A stretch of 5,706 nucleotides of DNA from Deinococcus sp. (lineage in GTDB: Bacteria; Deinococcota; Deinococci; Deinococcales; Deinococcaceae): assembly GCA_018260375.1 (NCBI GenBank), contig JAGLBF010000142.1, forward strand, positions 1 to 5,706, given 5' to 3'. The translations under genes were made by a program, and so were the position numbers. Below the pieces are notes generated by a model. It saw only the letters and a program-made list of their open reading frames with translations. It made no database searches and had not been told where the DNA came from. This document shows positions 5,348 to 5,706 of this stretch, in pieces. Position 1 is the first letter of the stretch; the number at the start of each line of letters is the position of its first letter.

Positions 5348-5401
5348 ACGGGCATCTGATGAAGTGTCTCATAAGCTAGTATCAGTGAGACCATTGCCCG
5401 T
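5348..5401 (-). terminator. Compound inverted repeat, possible terminator of the leftward gene
   Basis: ACGGGCA (5348-5354) pairs with TGCCCGT (5395-5401). Inside it GTCTCA (5366-5371) pairs with TGAGAC (5386-5391). An alternative pairing is CTGAT (5356-5360) with ATCAG (5381-5385), which cannot nest with the GTCTCA stem. The structure abuts the TGA of the leftward gene. On the minus strand it is followed, eight bases later, by GTTTTTC, so it may stop transcription before the array. The T-run is displaced and the stem is interrupted, so this is not a textbook intrinsic terminator. Termination of rightward array transcripts is less likely because no T-run follows on the plus strand. Confidence 0.45.
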
Positions 5402-5706
5402 CATTTCAGTACAGATACCCGCCACTTTCCTTGGAGGCGTATGTATTCTGCTCCGGGTGTTTCACTCCACACCTGGTTGATCAGCGGCTTGAGGGCCGTC
5501 AGCGTATCGCCGCCTTCTTGTTTGCCGGCCAGCAGCCGGGCAAAGTGATGAGCGAGCTGGTGCGCGGGGCGGTGTTTGGGGTTGCTGCGGTCAATATGCT
5601 GTACGGGGAACTGTACTTGCAGTTGCTTTACGCTATCCGCTTCATCCGAAAAAATAGTGGCGTGGATTTTCAGCTGCTTGAGGTACTGCCTGGTTCGCTT
5701 GATGGC
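5401..5706 (-). CDS. Unrecognised protein, C-terminal 101 codons only
   Basis: An open frame enters from the right edge and ends with TGA at 5401-5403; the N-terminus lies outside the window. Sequence quality argues for a real gene: the frame is open for its whole length and GC-rich, the translation has normal composition, and an inverted repeat follows the stop. The start of the segment (QLKIHATIFSDEADSVKQL) looks like a beta-alpha-beta piece. A basic, histidine-rich helix follows (HIDRSNPKHRPAHQLAHH, residues 42-59 of the fragment), then a tail that ends GAEYIRLQGKWRVSVLK. RSNPKH fits the loose R-x4-H pattern of HEPN nucleases, but the pattern is weak alone. Its position beside the CRISPR array makes a CRISPR-associated or mobile-element function possible, and nothing more. 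No family is assigned. Confidence 0.7.
   Translation of the reverse strand, partial: AIKRTRQYLKQLKIHATIFSDEADSVKQLQVQFPVQHIDRSNPKHRPAHQLAHHFARLLAGKQEGGDTLTALKPLINQVWSETPGAEYIRLQGKWRVSVLK

Noticed and set aside
5386..5706. The right edge as an insertion sequence with its terminal inverted repeat at 5348-5401
   Set aside because: No transposase motif is visible in the 101 residues, the repeat arms pair with each other rather than with a distant end, and no target duplication is seen.

Overview
The window reads as a stretch of chromosome or large plasmid from a GC-rich, diderm bacterium. A Deinococcus-like organism fits best. This rests on the metal-uptake operon with a DtxR/MntR-type regulator, start codons with little or no Shine-Dalgarno sequence that lie directly behind promoter-like elements, and a substrate-binding protein with a cleavable signal but no lipobox. 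The assignment is inference; no taxonomic marker gene is present.

Positions 31-4455, all on the minus strand, hold a complete metal-uptake locus. Transcription runs right to left: a DtxR/MntR-type regulator (3778-4455), then, after a 48-base gap, an ABC importer of the Mn/Zn (TroABCD/MntABCD, cluster A-I) type. It consists of the binding protein (2782-3729), ATPase (2048-2785), permease 1 (1113-2051) and permease 2 (31-1116). The three importer junctions are 4-base ATGA overlaps, so the four genes form a tightly coupled operon. A near-perfect 20-bp palindrome of DtxR-box character lies over the -10 region and just before the ATG of the binding-protein gene. The regulator next door is the obvious candidate to bind it when loaded with metal and so shut off uptake. 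The second permease carries an unusual C-terminal winged-helix-like domain. The first 30 bases, after the last stop codon, show nothing identifiable.

Positions 4459-5006 are AT-rich and contain no confident intact gene. They hold the probable regulator promoter, an inverted repeat, a cluster of TGCGAACT motifs, a short open frame, and a fragment whose translation resembles the N-terminus of MurA. That fragment's reading frame runs into the first CRISPR repeat. This AT-rich block is also the likely CRISPR leader.

Positions 5007-5327 are a small CRISPR array of five identical 37-base repeats and four spacers of 31-36 bases. The repeats end in ACTGAAAC, typical of class 1 (type I or III) systems, which places the leader on the left and transcription rightward. 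No cas gene is recognisable in the window. Spacers 3 and 4 resemble each other. Spacer 4 can be read as a peptide like the core of the RhuM family found on mobile elements.

Positions 5348-5401 hold a compound inverted repeat that directly abuts the stop codon of a leftward gene. Only the C-terminal 101 codons of that gene lie inside the window (5401-5706), and its function is not recognised.
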